Of a stretch of 64,000 bases of DNA, positions 53,876-62,536 are shown piece after piece. How positions within the stretch are numbered: position 1 is the stretch's first letter; each line of letters starts with the position of its first letter. Origin of the DNA: Sneathiella litorea (GTDB lineage: Bacteria; Pseudomonadota; Alphaproteobacteria; Sneathiellales; Sneathiellaceae); NCBI RefSeq assembly GCF_009882915.1, contig NZ_WTUW01000001.1:62357-126356 (forward strand), written 5' to 3'. The notes beneath the pieces were generated by a model, which was not told the DNA's origin, ran no database searches, and worked only from the letters and a program-made list of their open reading frames with translations. A program made the translations under genes and the position numbers.

Positions 53876-54394
53876 ATGAATAGATTAATAGCAAGTATTT
53901 TCTTCGCAGTTTTCACGATCACTTTTCAAACAGGGATCGCGAGTGCGCAACAATCAGACCCTAGAGCACTTGGCACATTTACAGATTGGCTTGCCTATAG
54001 CTGGGTCGAAAATGACAATAAAGTTTGTTATATGCTTTCGCGTCCGCTGAAATCGACACCCCAGGGGGTCAAACGCGGCGATATATATTTAATGGTTGCT
54101 TATCGCCCGGCTTCAAAATCCAAGGAAGAAGTCAGTCACGTTGCTGGTTATCCATTTAAAGACAAATCAACGGTTGAGGCTCTGATCGGCAATCGTAAGT
54201 TCCTGCTGGCAACGAATAACGAGGTTGCCTGGGTGCCTGAAGGTGAAAGCGATGAAAAACTGATAAGTGCCATGCGCGGTGGTTCGAAAATGATTGTCAA
54301 GGGAACCTCCAGCCGCGGGACGCTGACTGTAGACAGCTATTCCCTGCAGGGTTTCACAGCCGCTTACAAGCAGATTAGAAAAAGCTGTACTTAA
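53876..54394 (+). CDS. Invasion-associated locus B (IalB) family exported protein
   Basis: Secreted protein, 172 residues, with a signal peptide (RLIASIFFAVFTITFQTGIASA) from ATG 53876; an upstream ATG would only extend the N-terminus. IalB family features are DWLAYSWVENDNKVCYMLSR, GVKRGDIYLMVAYRP, VSHVAGYPFKDKSTVE and SKMIVKGTSSRGTLTVDSY. Two Cys (about positions 57 and 171) could bond. IalB was named from Bartonella, but the family is widespread in free-living alphaproteobacteria. A terminator follows. Confidence 0.92.
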   Translation: MNRLIASIFFAVFTITFQTGIASAQQSDPRALGTFTDWLAYSWVENDNKVCYMLSRPLKSTPQGVKRGDIYLMVAYRPASKSKEEVSHVAGYPFKDKSTVEALIGNRKFLLATNNEVAWVPEGESDEKLISAMRGGSKMIVKGTSSRGTLTVDSYSLQGFTAAYKQIRKSCT

Positions 54395-54402
54395 TTGACC
54401 CG

Positions 54403-54424
54403 ACCGGCGTATAAGCCGGTTTTT
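54403..54424 (+). terminator. Terminator after the IalB-like gene
   Basis: ACCGGC (54403-54408) pairs with GCCGGT (54415-54420) around GTATAA, followed by TTTT. It lies between the IalB-like gene and rlmN. Confidence 0.8.
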
Positions 54425-54441
54425 AAGAAAACGTGGAAATT

Positions 54442-55608
54442 ATGGATCATTTGATTCCTGATGTAGATGCCGTTGACCGGCAGCCAGAATTGCTCGCCAT
54501 TCGCAAAAGCCTGATCGGGCTCGACCGAAAAGAGATCGCGGCTGCGCTGATTGAGGCTGGTATTGATGAAAAAGCCGCCCGGATGAGGGCGCGCCAGCTT
54601 TTTCACTGGCTTTATTACCGCGGCGCCAGCAAATTTGAGGATATGACCTCAATCTCCAAGGAGATGCGCGGCTGGCTGCCCGAAAGTTTTACCGCTGACA
54701 GGCCAGAAATCACGTCACTTCAGGAATCAACTGATGGTACGCGCAAATGGCTGGTAAAATTCCCGGATGGGCAGGAAGTCGAATCGGTACATATCCCCGA
54801 GGAAGACCGCGGCGCACTTTGCGTTTCAAGCCAGGTTGGCTGCACCCTCACCTGCAGCTTCTGTCACACGGGCACCATGAAGCTTGTACGCAACCTTACA
54901 GCGGGCGAGATTATTTCCCAGATGCTGGTCGCGCGCGATACGATCAACGAGTGGCCGAGCCCGAAGGGCGATCGGATGATCTCCAACATCGTCATGATGG
55001 GCATGGGAGAGCCGCTCCTAAATTATGATAACGTCGCCAAGGCGCTTAAAATAATTATGGACGGTGAAGGTATTTCCCTTTCGAAGCGGCGGATCACACT
55101 CTCAACTTCCGGCGTCGTCCCAAAAATACATCAATGCGGTGAAGAGCTTGGCGTCAACCTTGCTATCTCGCTCCATGCAGTAAATGACGAAGTGCGCGAT
55201 ATTCTGGTGCCCATCAACAAGCGGTATCCAATCAAGGAATTGCTCCAGGCCTGCAAAGAATATCCGGGCAGCAACAACGCCCGCCGGATCACTTTTGAGT
55301 ATGTCATGCTGGATGGTATTAATGATAGCCCAGCGGACGCGCGGGAACTTGTCCGTCTGCTGAAGGATATCCCGGCGAAGGTCAACTTGATTCCATTCAA
55401 CCCCTGGCCCGGTACGCAGTATCAATGCTCCAGCAATAACGCGATGCATCGCTTTGCAAAGATTGTGAATGATGCGGGCTACTCTTCTCCCATTCGAGTG
55501 CCACGCGGACGTGACATCATGGCCGCCTGCGGGCAGCTCAAATCGGCAAGCAAGAAGGTGCCCGCCTCCGCCCGACGCAATGAAGAAGCGGCTACTGCCA
55601 ACCTATAG
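54442..55608 (+). CDS. rlmN: 23S rRNA (adenine2503-C2)-methyltransferase RlmN
   Basis: Radical-SAM enzyme methylating A2503 of 23S rRNA and A37 of tRNA. The 388 residues carry the CxxxCxxC cluster motif in [19 protein letters not shown], the second catalytic cysteine in DIMAACGQL near the C-terminus, and [22 protein letters not shown] 54442 is preferred; a GTG 9 bp upstream is possible. The final 20 residues are a basic tail. Convergent overlap of 6 bp with the GNAT gene. Confidence 0.97.
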   Translation: MDHLIPDVDAVDRQPELLAIRKSLIGLDRKEIAAALIEAGIDEKAARMRARQLFHWLYYRGASKFEDMTSISKEMRGWLPESFTADRPEITSLQESTDGTRKWLVKFPDGQEVESVHIPEEDRGALCVSSQVGCTLTCSFCHTGTMKLVRNLTAGEIISQMLVARDTINEWPSPKGDRMISNIVMMGMGEPLLNYDNVAKALKIIMDGEGISLSKRRITLSTSGVVPKIHQCGEELGVNLAISLHAVNDEVRDILVPINKRYPIKELLQACKEYPGSNNARRITFEYVMLDGINDSPADARELVRLLKDIPAKVNLIPFNPWPGTQYQCSSNNAMHRFAKIVNDAGYSSPIRVPRGRDIMAACGQLKSASKKVPASARRNEEAATANL

Positions 55609-56073
55609 TTCAAGCTCCATGGTGAGGCTGGTAGGTCGGTCGTAGCCTTCATGGGCCGTTGTGCCTGTTTGCCTGAACCCGCGACGATGGAAGAAATTAT
55701 GGACTTCCGTGAGTTCAACGCGTGACTGCAGCTCAATTATGTCTTTGCCCAGCTCTCTACAATAGTCGATAGCGTAATCGAGGAGGCGTTGACCAACCCC
55801 TGATTTCTGAAGGCTCGGTTTTACTGCTAATTTGCCCAAATACATCTTCTGGCCCATGTCCTTCAGGAAACAGCAGCCGATCAGTTGATTATCGTCACGC
55901 ATCAGCAATAGAGTTTCCTCTTGCGCCTTTCGAGCAATTGTTTCTTCGTTTAACAAATGGAGAGACGACGGCGGATCAATCCGTGCGTCCATATAAGCAA
56001 AGGCTTCATGCAGAAGTGACAACAAACCTTTCCAGTCGTGAAAATCCTCGTCTCTTACTGCAATAGTGATCAT
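55603..56073 (-). CDS. GNAT family N-acetyltransferase
   Basis: Acetyl-CoA dependent acyltransferase, 156 residues. The acetyl-CoA site is [24 protein letters not shown] (V..QxxGxG type pattern around [12 protein letters not shown]), followed by [21 protein letters not shown] 56073 has GGTGGA upstream; a GTG four codons earlier is the alternative. The substrate is unknown. It lies on the same strand downstream of benE (23-bp gap). Confidence 0.88.
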   Translation of the reverse strand: MITIAVRDEDFHDWKGLLSLLHEAFAYMDARIDPPSSLHLLNEETIARKAQEETLLLMRDDNQLIGCCFLKDMGQKMYLGKLAVKPSLQKSGVGQRLLDYAIDYCRELGKDIIELQSRVELTEVHNFFHRRGFRQTGTTAHEGYDRPTSLTMELEL

Positions 56074-56107
56074 TGATAGTTCCACCTGTCCATATACACG
56101 AACCTTT

Positions 56108-57280
56108 TCATCCTTTTCCGACTGTCGTAAATCGCTTTCGAAAAAGATAGGCGCTCATCCCGATCACAAGGCCCCAGAAAGGCGCACCAATAGAAAGTAA
56201 TGTCATGCCGGAAGCTGTCACAGCAAAAGTCAGGATCGCTGCATCACGTTCCGCCTCAACCTTTAGCGCGGCCTCCAGACTATTGGCAATCGTCGAAAGC
56301 AGTGCAAGCCCGGCAATTGCCATAACCAGCGCCGCTGGAAAAGCAATAAAAAGAGCCGCAATAGCCGCACCAAAAAGTCCGGCAAGACAATAGAATACGG
56401 ACGCCCAGATGACAGCCGGATAGCGTTTTGACGGATCTGGATGCACCTCAGGACTCATACAAAGAGCGGCGGTAATCGCTGCAAGATTGAATGCAAAACC
56501 ACCAAAAGGCGCGAGGATAACTCCTGTTAAACCCGACCATCCAATCAAAGGGGAAGCCGGCACGTCATAGCCATGCGCCCGGAGCGCTGCAATCCCCGGA
56601 ACATTCTGCGAAGCCATAGTGACAATAAAAAGTGGAATGCCCACACCAATCAGGGTCGTGATCTCAAAGCTTGGCATAACAAAGACAGGCAGGGTAAGTG
56701 TAAAAGTCGTTTCAATTGCAGAGATTGTCCCACCTATCAAAGCAATCACAATCCCTACAAGGAAGGTCAGCGGTATCACATAGCGAGGCAGAAACTGCTT
56801 TGTCAGCAAGTAAACGACCACCATCACTCCGACCATAAGAACATCGCTCTCAAGTGCAACAAATGCATCCAGGCCAAATTTCAGAAGAACCGCGGCCAGC
56901 AAGGCAGACGCAAGCGACTGTGGAACGAAGGCCATGATTTTCTGGAACAACCCCGTAACACCGCAAAGTGTGAGCAGGATGGAACTAAAAAGGAAGGCCC
57001 CTATCGATTCACTCATCGGTACGCCCGGCAGACTTGTGACAAGAAGCGCCGCGCCAGGCGTTGACCAGGCGATCAGGATTGGCTGGCGGTAATAGAAGGT
57101 AAGGCCAATACTGCTGACCCCCATGCCGATCCCTAGTGCCCAGAGCCATGAACTTATCTCCGCCGGGCTCGCGCCTGCTGCATTTGCCGCCTGAAAAACA
57201 ATGGCACCGGCCCCAGCATAGCCCACTAGAACAGCCACAAAGCCGGCTGAAATATAGCTTGGCGAGAAAAAACGTAACAT
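56108..57280 (-). CDS. benE: Benzoate/H+ symporter BenE-like transporter
   Basis: Membrane transporter of the BenE family, 390 residues with about eleven hydrophobic segments. It starts LRFFSPSYISAGFVAVLVGYA and includes the family segments WSTPGAALLVTSLPG and LIGWSGLTGVILAPFGGFAF. The frame could be extended to 57640, but those codons are not protein-like for this family and lie over the divergent regulator. Benzoate is the canonical cargo; a related aromatic acid is possible. A pair of palindromes precedes it. Confidence 0.92.
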   Translation of the reverse strand: MLRFFSPSYISAGFVAVLVGYAGAGAIVFQAANAAGASPAEISSWLWALGIGMGVSSIGLTFYYRQPILIAWSTPGAALLVTSLPGVPMSESIGAFLFSSILLTLCGVTGLFQKIMAFVPQSLASALLAAVLLKFGLDAFVALESDVLMVGVMVVVYLLTKQFLPRYVIPLTFLVGIVIALIGGTISAIETTFTLTLPVFVMPSFEITTLIGVGIPLFIVTMASQNVPGIAALRAHGYDVPASPLIGWSGLTGVILAPFGGFAFNLAAITAALCMSPEVHPDPSKRYPAVIWASVFYCLAGLFGAAIAALFIAFPAALVMAIAGLALLSTIANSLEAALKVEAERDAAILTFAVTASGMTLLSIGAPFWGLVIGMSAYLFRKRFTTVGKG

Positions 57281-57300
57281 TTGATCTATACCCCCATGCC

Positions 57301-57357
57301 CGTTATGCGCTATAACGCACAATCGAACGCACCCTAACAGATGTGCGCTATAGCGCT
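57301..57357. promoter_or_regulatory. Twin palindromic operators between benE and its XRE-cupin regulator
   Basis: TGCGCTATAACGCA (57306-57319) and TGCGCTATAGCGCT (57344-57357) are near-identical 14-bp palindromes, 38 bp centre to centre; the second contains a perfect GCGCTATAGCGC. The first also sits inside CGTTAT/ATAACG arms. They lie 25-50 bp before benE and 20-70 bp before the regulator, fitting binding by the adjacent XRE protein. Confidence 0.8.
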
Positions 57358-57377
57358 CAAGCGAAAAATGTGAACTT

Positions 57378-57944
57378 ATGCAAGATCTGAAAGACCATTT
57401 ATCAATCACCCTGAAAAGGCTCAGAAAAGATCGTGCCTGGAGCCTGGATACGGCAGCAGCTGCCACCGGCGTGAGCAAAGCAATGCTGGGACAAATTGAA
57501 CGCGGCGAATCAAGCCCGACAACGGCGGTCCTCTGGAAGTTGGCGACGGGGTTCAAGGTATCAGTTTCATCCTTAATGGAACCGATACCTGAAGTCGCAA
57601 TGGACACCCTGATCCGTGATGCAGACGCACTCCGCAACACGCCGGGTGATAAAGGAATGGCTGTTGCGCCACTTTTCCCTTTCGAGTCTCGTTTTGGTTT
57701 TGATTACATGGAGCTGACCTTCTACCCGGGCTATGAACGCCTTTCCGAACCCCACGAACCCGGCGTCATTGAACATATTACGGTGATATCAGGACAAATG
57801 GAAATTTTGGCGGATGATACCTGGCACCAGCTTAAAGAAGGACAATCGATCCGCTTTCGCGGTGACAGCCCGCACGGATACCGCAATAGCGGCAATGAAA
57901 AGGCGGTTACCCTATCTGTTATTCATTATCCATACCGCACGTGA
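57378..57944 (+). CDS. XRE family transcriptional regulator with C-terminal cupin domain
   Basis: Regulator of 188 residues. The helix-turn-helix is in residues ~7-62 (TLKRLRKDRAWSLDTAAAAT then SKAMLGQIERGESSPTTAVLW), with a cupin domain from ~100 (GVIEHITVISGQMEILADD and SIRFRGDSPHGYRNSG). It faces benE across twin palindromes, so it probably controls the transporter in response to its cargo or a related acid. It is a clear paralogue in layout of the XRE-cupin protein at 15.2 kb, but with a different operator. Confidence 0.93.
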   Translation: MQDLKDHLSITLKRLRKDRAWSLDTAAAATGVSKAMLGQIERGESSPTTAVLWKLATGFKVSVSSLMEPIPEVAMDTLIRDADALRNTPGDKGMAVAPLFPFESRFGFDYMELTFYPGYERLSEPHEPGVIEHITVISGQMEILADDTWHQLKEGQSIRFRGDSPHGYRNSGNEKAVTLSVIHYPYRT

Positions 57945-58042
57945 ATGCTGCGGAAATCTGCCCCTTGCGAAGCCCTTGTTTTTCCCCTAGTTTGCGCTGC
58001 AATGTTGCCTGAATATCAGATTCCCTATTGAGGTCCCCAATC

Positions 58043-59251
58043 ATGTCCCAAGAAATCAAAAAAGTCGTCCTCGCCTATTCCGGCGGTCTAGATACCTCCG
58101 TCATCCTGAAGTGGCTGCAGACGACATACAATTGCGAAGTCGTTACCTTCACAGCTGATCTAGGCCAGGGGGAAGAATTGGAACCGGCGCGCGCCAAGGC
58201 TGAATTGCTGGGCATCAAGGAAATCTATATCGATGATCTCCGTGAAGAGTTTGTTCGTGATTTTGTTTTCCCGATGTTCAGGGCAAACGCTGTCTACGAG
58301 GGGCAATATCTTCTTGGAACCTCTATTGCGCGGCCGCTAATTTCGAAGCGGCAAATCGAGATTGCAAAAGAAGTCGGCGCGGATGCAGTGGCCCATGGCG
58401 CAACCGGTAAAGGAAATGATCAGGTCCGTTTTGAACTTGGCTATTACGCGCTCGATCCCGATATCAAGGTGATTTCGCCCTGGCGGGAGTGGGACCTCAA
58501 CTCCCGGACCAAACTGATTGAATTCGCTGAAAAGAACCAGATCCCGATCCCTAAAGACAAGCGCGGTGAAGCCCCCTTTTCAGTCGATGCAAACCTTCTC
58601 CATATCTCGGCGGAAGGCAAGGCGCTGGAGGATCCGTGGGAAGAAGCCGGGGAATATGTTTATTCCCGGACTGTAGCGCCGGAGGATGCCCCGGATACCC
58701 CGACTTATATCGAAATTGATTACGAAAAAGGCGATCCAGTCGCCATTGATGGCAAACGGATGAGCCCGGCAGAACTGCTGACCGCGCTGAACAAACTTGC
58801 CGGTGATAACGGCATTGGACGTCTTGATCTGGTGGAAGGGCGCTTTGTTGGCATGAAGTCGCGCGGTATCTATGAGACGCCAGGCGGGACAATCATGCTC
58901 GAAGCACACCGCGGAATTGAGCAGATAACCCTCGATCGAGGCGCCATGCACCTGAAAGATGACATCATGCCACGCTATGCTGAGTTGATCTACAATGGCC
59001 TCTGGTTCTCTCCGGAGCGCGAAATGCTGCAAGCACTCATCGACAAGAGTCAGGAGAAAGTAACAGGGACTGTCCGTCTCAAGCTTTATAAAGGTCGCGT
59101 GAGCGTTGTTGGCAGGAAGAGTCCCTACTCGCTCTATTCCATGGAACATGTTACCTTCGAAGAAGACACTGTCTATGACCAGCGCGACGCCGAAGGCTTT
59201 ATCAAGCTCAATGCCCTGAGGCTCCGCCTACTACATCGACAAAAATCTTGA
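58043..59251 (+). CDS. argG: Argininosuccinate synthase
   Basis: Joins citrulline and aspartate with ATP in arginine synthesis. The 402 residues are normal for type I ArgG. They begin [17 protein letters not shown], an N-type ATP pyrophosphatase P-loop, and include [17 protein letters not shown] and [21 protein letters not shown] 58043 has GAGG about 10 nt upstream; a TTG 15 bp earlier is possible. No argH is adjacent. The gene ends [14 protein letters not shown]; an open +1 tail after this stop was considered and set aside. Confidence 0.97.
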   Translation: MSQEIKKVVLAYSGGLDTSVILKWLQTTYNCEVVTFTADLGQGEELEPARAKAELLGIKEIYIDDLREEFVRDFVFPMFRANAVYEGQYLLGTSIARPLISKRQIEIAKEVGADAVAHGATGKGNDQVRFELGYYALDPDIKVISPWREWDLNSRTKLIEFAEKNQIPIPKDKRGEAPFSVDANLLHISAEGKALEDPWEEAGEYVYSRTVAPEDAPDTPTYIEIDYEKGDPVAIDGKRMSPAELLTALNKLAGDNGIGRLDLVEGRFVGMKSRGIYETPGGTIMLEAHRGIEQITLDRGAMHLKDDIMPRYAELIYNGLWFSPEREMLQALIDKSQEKVTGTVRLKLYKGRVSVVGRKSPYSLYSMEHVTFEEDTVYDQRDAEGFIKLNALRLRLLHRQKS

Positions 59252-59304
59252 CCTCGAGGGCGACCATGTCGACAGGAAGTAATCGAATAATAAAGACAGA
59301 ATAA

Positions 59305-60159
59305 ATGCCGCCGATCATCAAGGCAGCATTCTGGATGGGCGGCGCATTGATGTCGTTTATAACGCTCGCAGTTGCCGGCAGGGAGTTGTCGTCGGACTAT
59401 GGCACCTTTCAGATTATGTTTTATCGTAGTGTGATCGGTTTGTTCATTGTTCTGCTAATCCTTTGGCGCAGTGGGTTTGCCCAAATCTTTCCAAGGCATT
59501 TGGGCCTCCAAATTATTCGGAATACCTTCCATTTCGCCGGTCAGGCCGCCTGGTTTTATGGCATTGCCGTTATCTCGCTCGCAGAAGTATTTGCGATAGA
59601 ATTCACAACGCCAATATGGACGGCGTTACTGGCTTCTATCCTGCTCGGTGAAAAACTCACCTGGGTCCGCGCTTTCGCAATTGCCATGGGCTTTGCGGGC
59701 ATCTTGATCATTTTGCGGCCCGGCCTTGTATCCATCACAACTCCCGCCTTGATTGTCCTTGCCGGGGCATTCGGCTTCGCGATGACCGCAACTTTGACGA
59801 AAAAGCTCTCGGGAGATACGACGGCGCTTGCCATTCTCTTCTATATGGCCGTAATTCAGCTCCCCATGGCGATGATCCCATCAGTGATCGACTGGCAACC
59901 CCCCACCTGGCAGGCAATGCCTTGGTTTATTGCTGTCGGCATTACAGCGCTCTCCGCCCATTTCTGCATTGTAAAAGCGTTTCAAAATGCAGATGCGACG
60001 GTGGTGGTTCCAATGGATTTCCTACGAATGCCACTTATTGCTGTCGTCGGGTTCCTCTTGTATGCGGAAGCATTTGACCCTTGGGTATTGGTTGGCGCCG
60101 TTGTTATTTTTGCTGGAAACCTGACAAACCTTCTAGCGGAACAACGCAAACAGACCTAG
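59305..60159 (+). CDS. EamA/DMT family transporter
   Basis: Ten-helix drug/metabolite transporter, 284 residues with two EamA repeats: AAWFYGIAVISLAEVFAIEF ends the first and ALIVLAGAFGFAMTATLTKK begins the second. It is the third EamA protein in the window but not part of the tandem pair. It follows argG by 53 bp on the same strand, and its stop codon abuts the stop of the convergent membrane-protein gene. Substrate unknown; export of an amino acid or precursor is possible. Confidence 0.92.
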   Translation: MPPIIKAAFWMGGALMSFITLAVAGRELSSDYGTFQIMFYRSVIGLFIVLLILWRSGFAQIFPRHLGLQIIRNTFHFAGQAAWFYGIAVISLAEVFAIEFTTPIWTALLASILLGEKLTWVRAFAIAMGFAGILIILRPGLVSITTPALIVLAGAFGFAMTATLTKKLSGDTTALAILFYMAVIQLPMAMIPSVIDWQPPTWQAMPWFIAVGITALSAHFCIVKAFQNADATVVVPMDFLRMPLIAVVGFLLYAEAFDPWVLVGAVVIFAGNLTNLLAEQRKQT

Positions 60160-60474
60160 CTATTTGTCACCCAACTCATTTGAGCTATCTCCACCATCGT
60201 CTTCGAAGTCGGGAACCTCTTCCACATAGGGAACATAGCGGTCCTTTATAAAGAGCACCGCCGCAAAAGTACCGCCCGCAATTGCACCGATTGCCATAAT
60301 TAACGGCGCGGACGGAACCCATGGTAACGTCCATCCAATATTTAAGGTGCTTAAGATAAACAATACACCTGCCATCGGCAGGGCAATAAAGAGAATACTG
60401 AAGACAATCCCTACTAATGCGCCAATCGCGATAAGCTTAAAAAAGCGTCCAAGAAGCTGGCGGGAATATCGCAC
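60160..60474 (-). CDS. Small membrane protein of unknown function
   Basis: I do not recognise this 104-residue protein. Two membrane helices are evident (residues ~13-42 and 56-76), with a basic N-terminus (RYSRQLLGRFFK) and an acidic C-terminal tail (VPDFEDDGGDSSNELGDK). The topology suggests both ends in the cytoplasm. It follows folD by 9 bp on the same strand, last in a yggT-yggU-folD unit. No motif of a known family stands out. Confidence 0.7.
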   Translation of the reverse strand: MRYSRQLLGRFFKLIAIGALVGIVFSILFIALPMAGVLFILSTLNIGWTLPWVPSAPLIMAIGAIAGGTFAAVLFIKDRYVPYVEEVPDFEDDGGDSSNELGDK

Positions 60475-60483
60475 GAAAAGCGT

Positions 60484-61368
60484 TCAAACCTCCGGTTCAG
60501 AGATACCCGCCTGCCGGCAGGCCGCAGTAACTGTATTGGCAAGCAGACAGGCGATGGTCATCGGGCCGACGCCGCCCGGAACCGGTGTAATTGCCCCGGC
60601 CACCTCGACCGCCTCGGAGAAGCAGACATCGCCGACCAGGCGTGTCTTGCCATCTTCCTTGGGGATACGATTGATACCAACATCGATCACCGTTGCCCCT
60701 GGTTTGACCCAATCACCCCGGATCATTTCGGGACGACCAACCGCTGCAATCAAAATATCCGCCCCCCGGCATACGGTTGGCAAATCACGAGTACGGGAAT
60801 GTGCGATGGTCACCGTACAATTCTCCGATAGAAGAAGGCTCGCCATTGGCTTACCAACAATATTCGATCGGCCAACAACAACAGCATTCATTCCGGAGAG
60901 ATCGCCGTGCGTATCTTTCAGCATCATTAGGCAACCAAGCGGCGTACAGGGTACCATTGCGGGTAGGCCAACCGCCTGACGGCCAGTATTGATGACATGA
61001 AAGCCATCCACATCTTTCGTAGGATCAATGGCGTCCAGTACAGCCATCTCATCAACCTGCTTGGGAAGCGGAAGCTGCACTAGAATGCCGTGAATAGTCG
61101 GATCTGCGTTGAGCCGATGAACAACTTCCAGCACTTCCTCTTGCGTTGCAGTCATTTCCAGACGAATTTCTTCGGATTTCATTCCGGCTTCTGCTGTTGC
61201 CTTGCCCTTGTTGCGAACATAAACCTGGCTGGCCGGATCTTCCCCGACCAGTACAACCGCAAGCCCTGGCGTGAGATTGTGCTCCGCCTTTAGTGTTGCA
61301 ACCTTCTTGCCCGACTTTTCCCGCACCTGGGCCGCGAACGCCTTGCCGTCGATTATTGTTGCCGTCAT
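60484..61368 (-). CDS. folD: Bifunctional methylenetetrahydrofolate dehydrogenase/methenyl-THF cyclohydrolase
   Basis: One-carbon metabolism enzyme, 294 residues. Active-site and family motifs are [16 protein letters not shown] (catalytic Lys), [37 protein letters not shown] (NADP site) and [20 protein letters not shown]. It is preceded by the DUF167 gene (31-bp gap) and followed by a small membrane-protein gene. The length and motifs are those of the standard bifunctional protein. Confidence 0.97.
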   Translation of the reverse strand: MTATIIDGKAFAAQVREKSGKKVATLKAEHNLTPGLAVVLVGEDPASQVYVRNKGKATAEAGMKSEEIRLEMTATQEEVLEVVHRLNADPTIHGILVQLPLPKQVDEMAVLDAIDPTKDVDGFHVINTGRQAVGLPAMVPCTPLGCLMMLKDTHGDLSGMNAVVVGRSNIVGKPMASLLLSENCTVTIAHSRTRDLPTVCRGADILIAAVGRPEMIRGDWVKPGATVIDVGINRIPKEDGKTRLVGDVCFSEAVEVAGAITPVPGGVGPMTIACLLANTVTAACRQAGISEPEV

Positions 61369-61399
61369 TACATCATCCTCTCACCGGTATCATGCCCGG

Positions 61400-61717
61400 T
61401 TAAAGCTTCCTAAGCCAAGATTTCAGTTCTTTTTCCAGTGCCGGCGTATCGCCCTTGATCAATAACGTCTTGTTCCTGTCAAACTCGCCTATGACAATAT
61501 CAATATTCCCGCGACCGCATTTTATTGATTTCGACAATAATTTGACCAATGCGTTGTTAGCTTTCCCTTTTTCCGCGATAGCGGTCACTTTTACCCTCAG
61601 TCGAGAATGGCCATTCCCATCGACAAATATATCCTCTATCCGGTTGTGGGCCGCATTCGGTGTCAGCCGAATATCGAGCAGGATGCCGTCACCGCGTTGT
61701 CGAAATGGCAGCGTCAC
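61400..61717 (-). CDS. yggU: DUF167 (YggU) family protein
   Basis: A 105-residue small alpha/beta protein. The family core is seen in GILLDIRLTPNAAHNRIEDI, then SRLRVKVTAIAEKGKANNALVKLLSKSI and the C-terminal VIGEFDRNKTLLI. Function unknown, though the gene is commonly next to yggT, as here: the yggT stop overlaps its start by 4 bp. The pair precedes folD, a linkage often seen in alphaproteobacteria. Confidence 0.92.
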   Translation of the reverse strand: MTLPFRQRGDGILLDIRLTPNAAHNRIEDIFVDGNGHSRLRVKVTAIAEKGKANNALVKLLSKSIKCGRGNIDIVIGEFDRNKTLLIKGDTPALEKELKSWLRKL

Positions 61718-62001
61718 ATCATCATGGGTGCATATTCAAACAGAAGATTGCGGAGGAAAATCAACAGGAGTATCAAAACAACCGGCGAAACATCCAGCCC
61801 GCCCATTGTCGGGATGACCTTTCTTATCGGCCGAAGGGGAGGTTCCGTAATCCGGTAGAGAAAGTTCCCCACAGCGGAAACGAACTGGTTGCTCGTATTG
61901 ACGACATTAAACGCCACAAGCCAACTCAGGATCGCATTTGCAATCAAAAGCCAGATGAAAATATTGATAATCGCACTAATCAGAAGAAGTAAGGATGTCA
62001 T
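61714..62001 (-). CDS. yggT: YggT family membrane protein
   Basis: A 95-residue membrane protein with two hydrophobic segments (residues ~4-25 and ~68-88). The family-specific segment FLYRITEPPLRPIRKVIPTM lies between them and GGLDVSPVVLILLLIFL follows. YggT proteins are linked to osmotic stress or, in plastids and cyanobacteria, to division and cytochrome assembly. First gene of the leftward yggT-yggU-folD unit, with a 100-bp upstream region. Confidence 0.93.
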   Translation of the reverse strand: MTSLLLLISAIINIFIWLLIANAILSWLVAFNVVNTSNQFVSAVGNFLYRITEPPLRPIRKVIPTMGGLDVSPVVLILLLIFLRNLLFEYAPMMM

Positions 62002-62102
62002 GTATGTACCTGCTCGATTTAATCCATACTACATTTAGGCGTTGTGCCCGAAAAACGCAACCACTCTACAAGTAGCCTTATAGCTAAATTCACTTTCTTA
62101 AT

Positions 62103-62486
62103 TCAAGAATGTAACGCTGCTTCCATTGACTGATTGACGACTTCAGTCAGAACCGCCTGAACAACATCGGCCTGCGACATACCATCGCCATCATTTCCCA
62201 AATTATTTATCGCTATATCCGGCAGGGTCATGGAAGTTTTCGTTGATAAGGGAGAGATCCCTTTTGTCAGCTTTACACCCGTAATCGACAAGCTTTCCAG
62301 CGTTGTATTTTTCTCTTCACCGGATTGATCCGGCGTCCCTGCATAGGTCTCCGCTGCTATAATATTTATCGGCAGCTTGGAGTATATGGTCGTTGTTTCA
62401 AAATAGATTGCCGGGTCGATAATATCTATCGACTTAATATTAGACGGATCCCAAAGAATGCCCCAAGGGGCATTCTTTGTTTGCAT
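62103..62486 (-). pseudogene. 5'-truncated fragment of an AsmA-like/exported repeat-family protein
   Basis: The frame encodes 127 residues. From about IKSIDIIDPAIYFETT to the C-terminal LPDIAINNLGNDGDGMSQAD it resembles the C-terminal half of small AsmA/DUF748-like proteins, which normally begin with a membrane helix and about 80 further residues that are missing here. The apparent N-terminus (MQTKNAPWGILWDP) is encoded by a 13-bp inverted repeat that looks like a terminator, and no good ribosome binding site precedes it. I read it as a remnant; a small real gene is the alternative. Confidence 0.5.
62452..62479 (-). terminator. Hairpin downstream of the enoyl-CoA hydratase gene
   Basis: Perfect 13-bp inverted repeat, CAAAGAATGCCCC / GGGGCATTCTTTG, loop of two bases. 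It resembles the bidirectional terminators at 12.47 and 26.6 kb in its A...GC...T plan and probably ends the leftward enoyl-CoA hydratase transcript. It lies at the apparent break of the AsmA-like fragment. A shorter 8-bp palindrome (62501-62517) precedes it. Confidence 0.65.
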
Positions 62487-62500
62487 TAATTCAATTCTAA

Positions 62501-62517
62501 AGCACTTTAAAAGTGCT
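62501..62517. repeat. 8-bp palindrome AGCACTTT-A-AAAGTGCT
   Basis: Perfect arms around a single A, 20 bp past the enoyl-CoA hydratase stop codon and 21 bp from the larger hairpin. It may be part of the same transcript end structure. No further role is evident. Confidence 0.45.
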
Positions 62518-62536
62518 CATACATACGCCTATATGC

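Noticed and set aside
57281-57640. N-terminal extension of the benE frame by 120 codons
   Set aside because: It crosses the palindromic operators and the coding region of the divergent XRE-cupin gene. BenE proteins are about 390 residues, matching the ATG at 57280.
59219-59282. Protein-like open tail in another frame after the argG stop (possible frameshift)
   Set aside because: The in-frame argG end ([14 protein letters not shown]) has the normal family length and sequence, so no frameshift is needed. Reads over this position would settle it.
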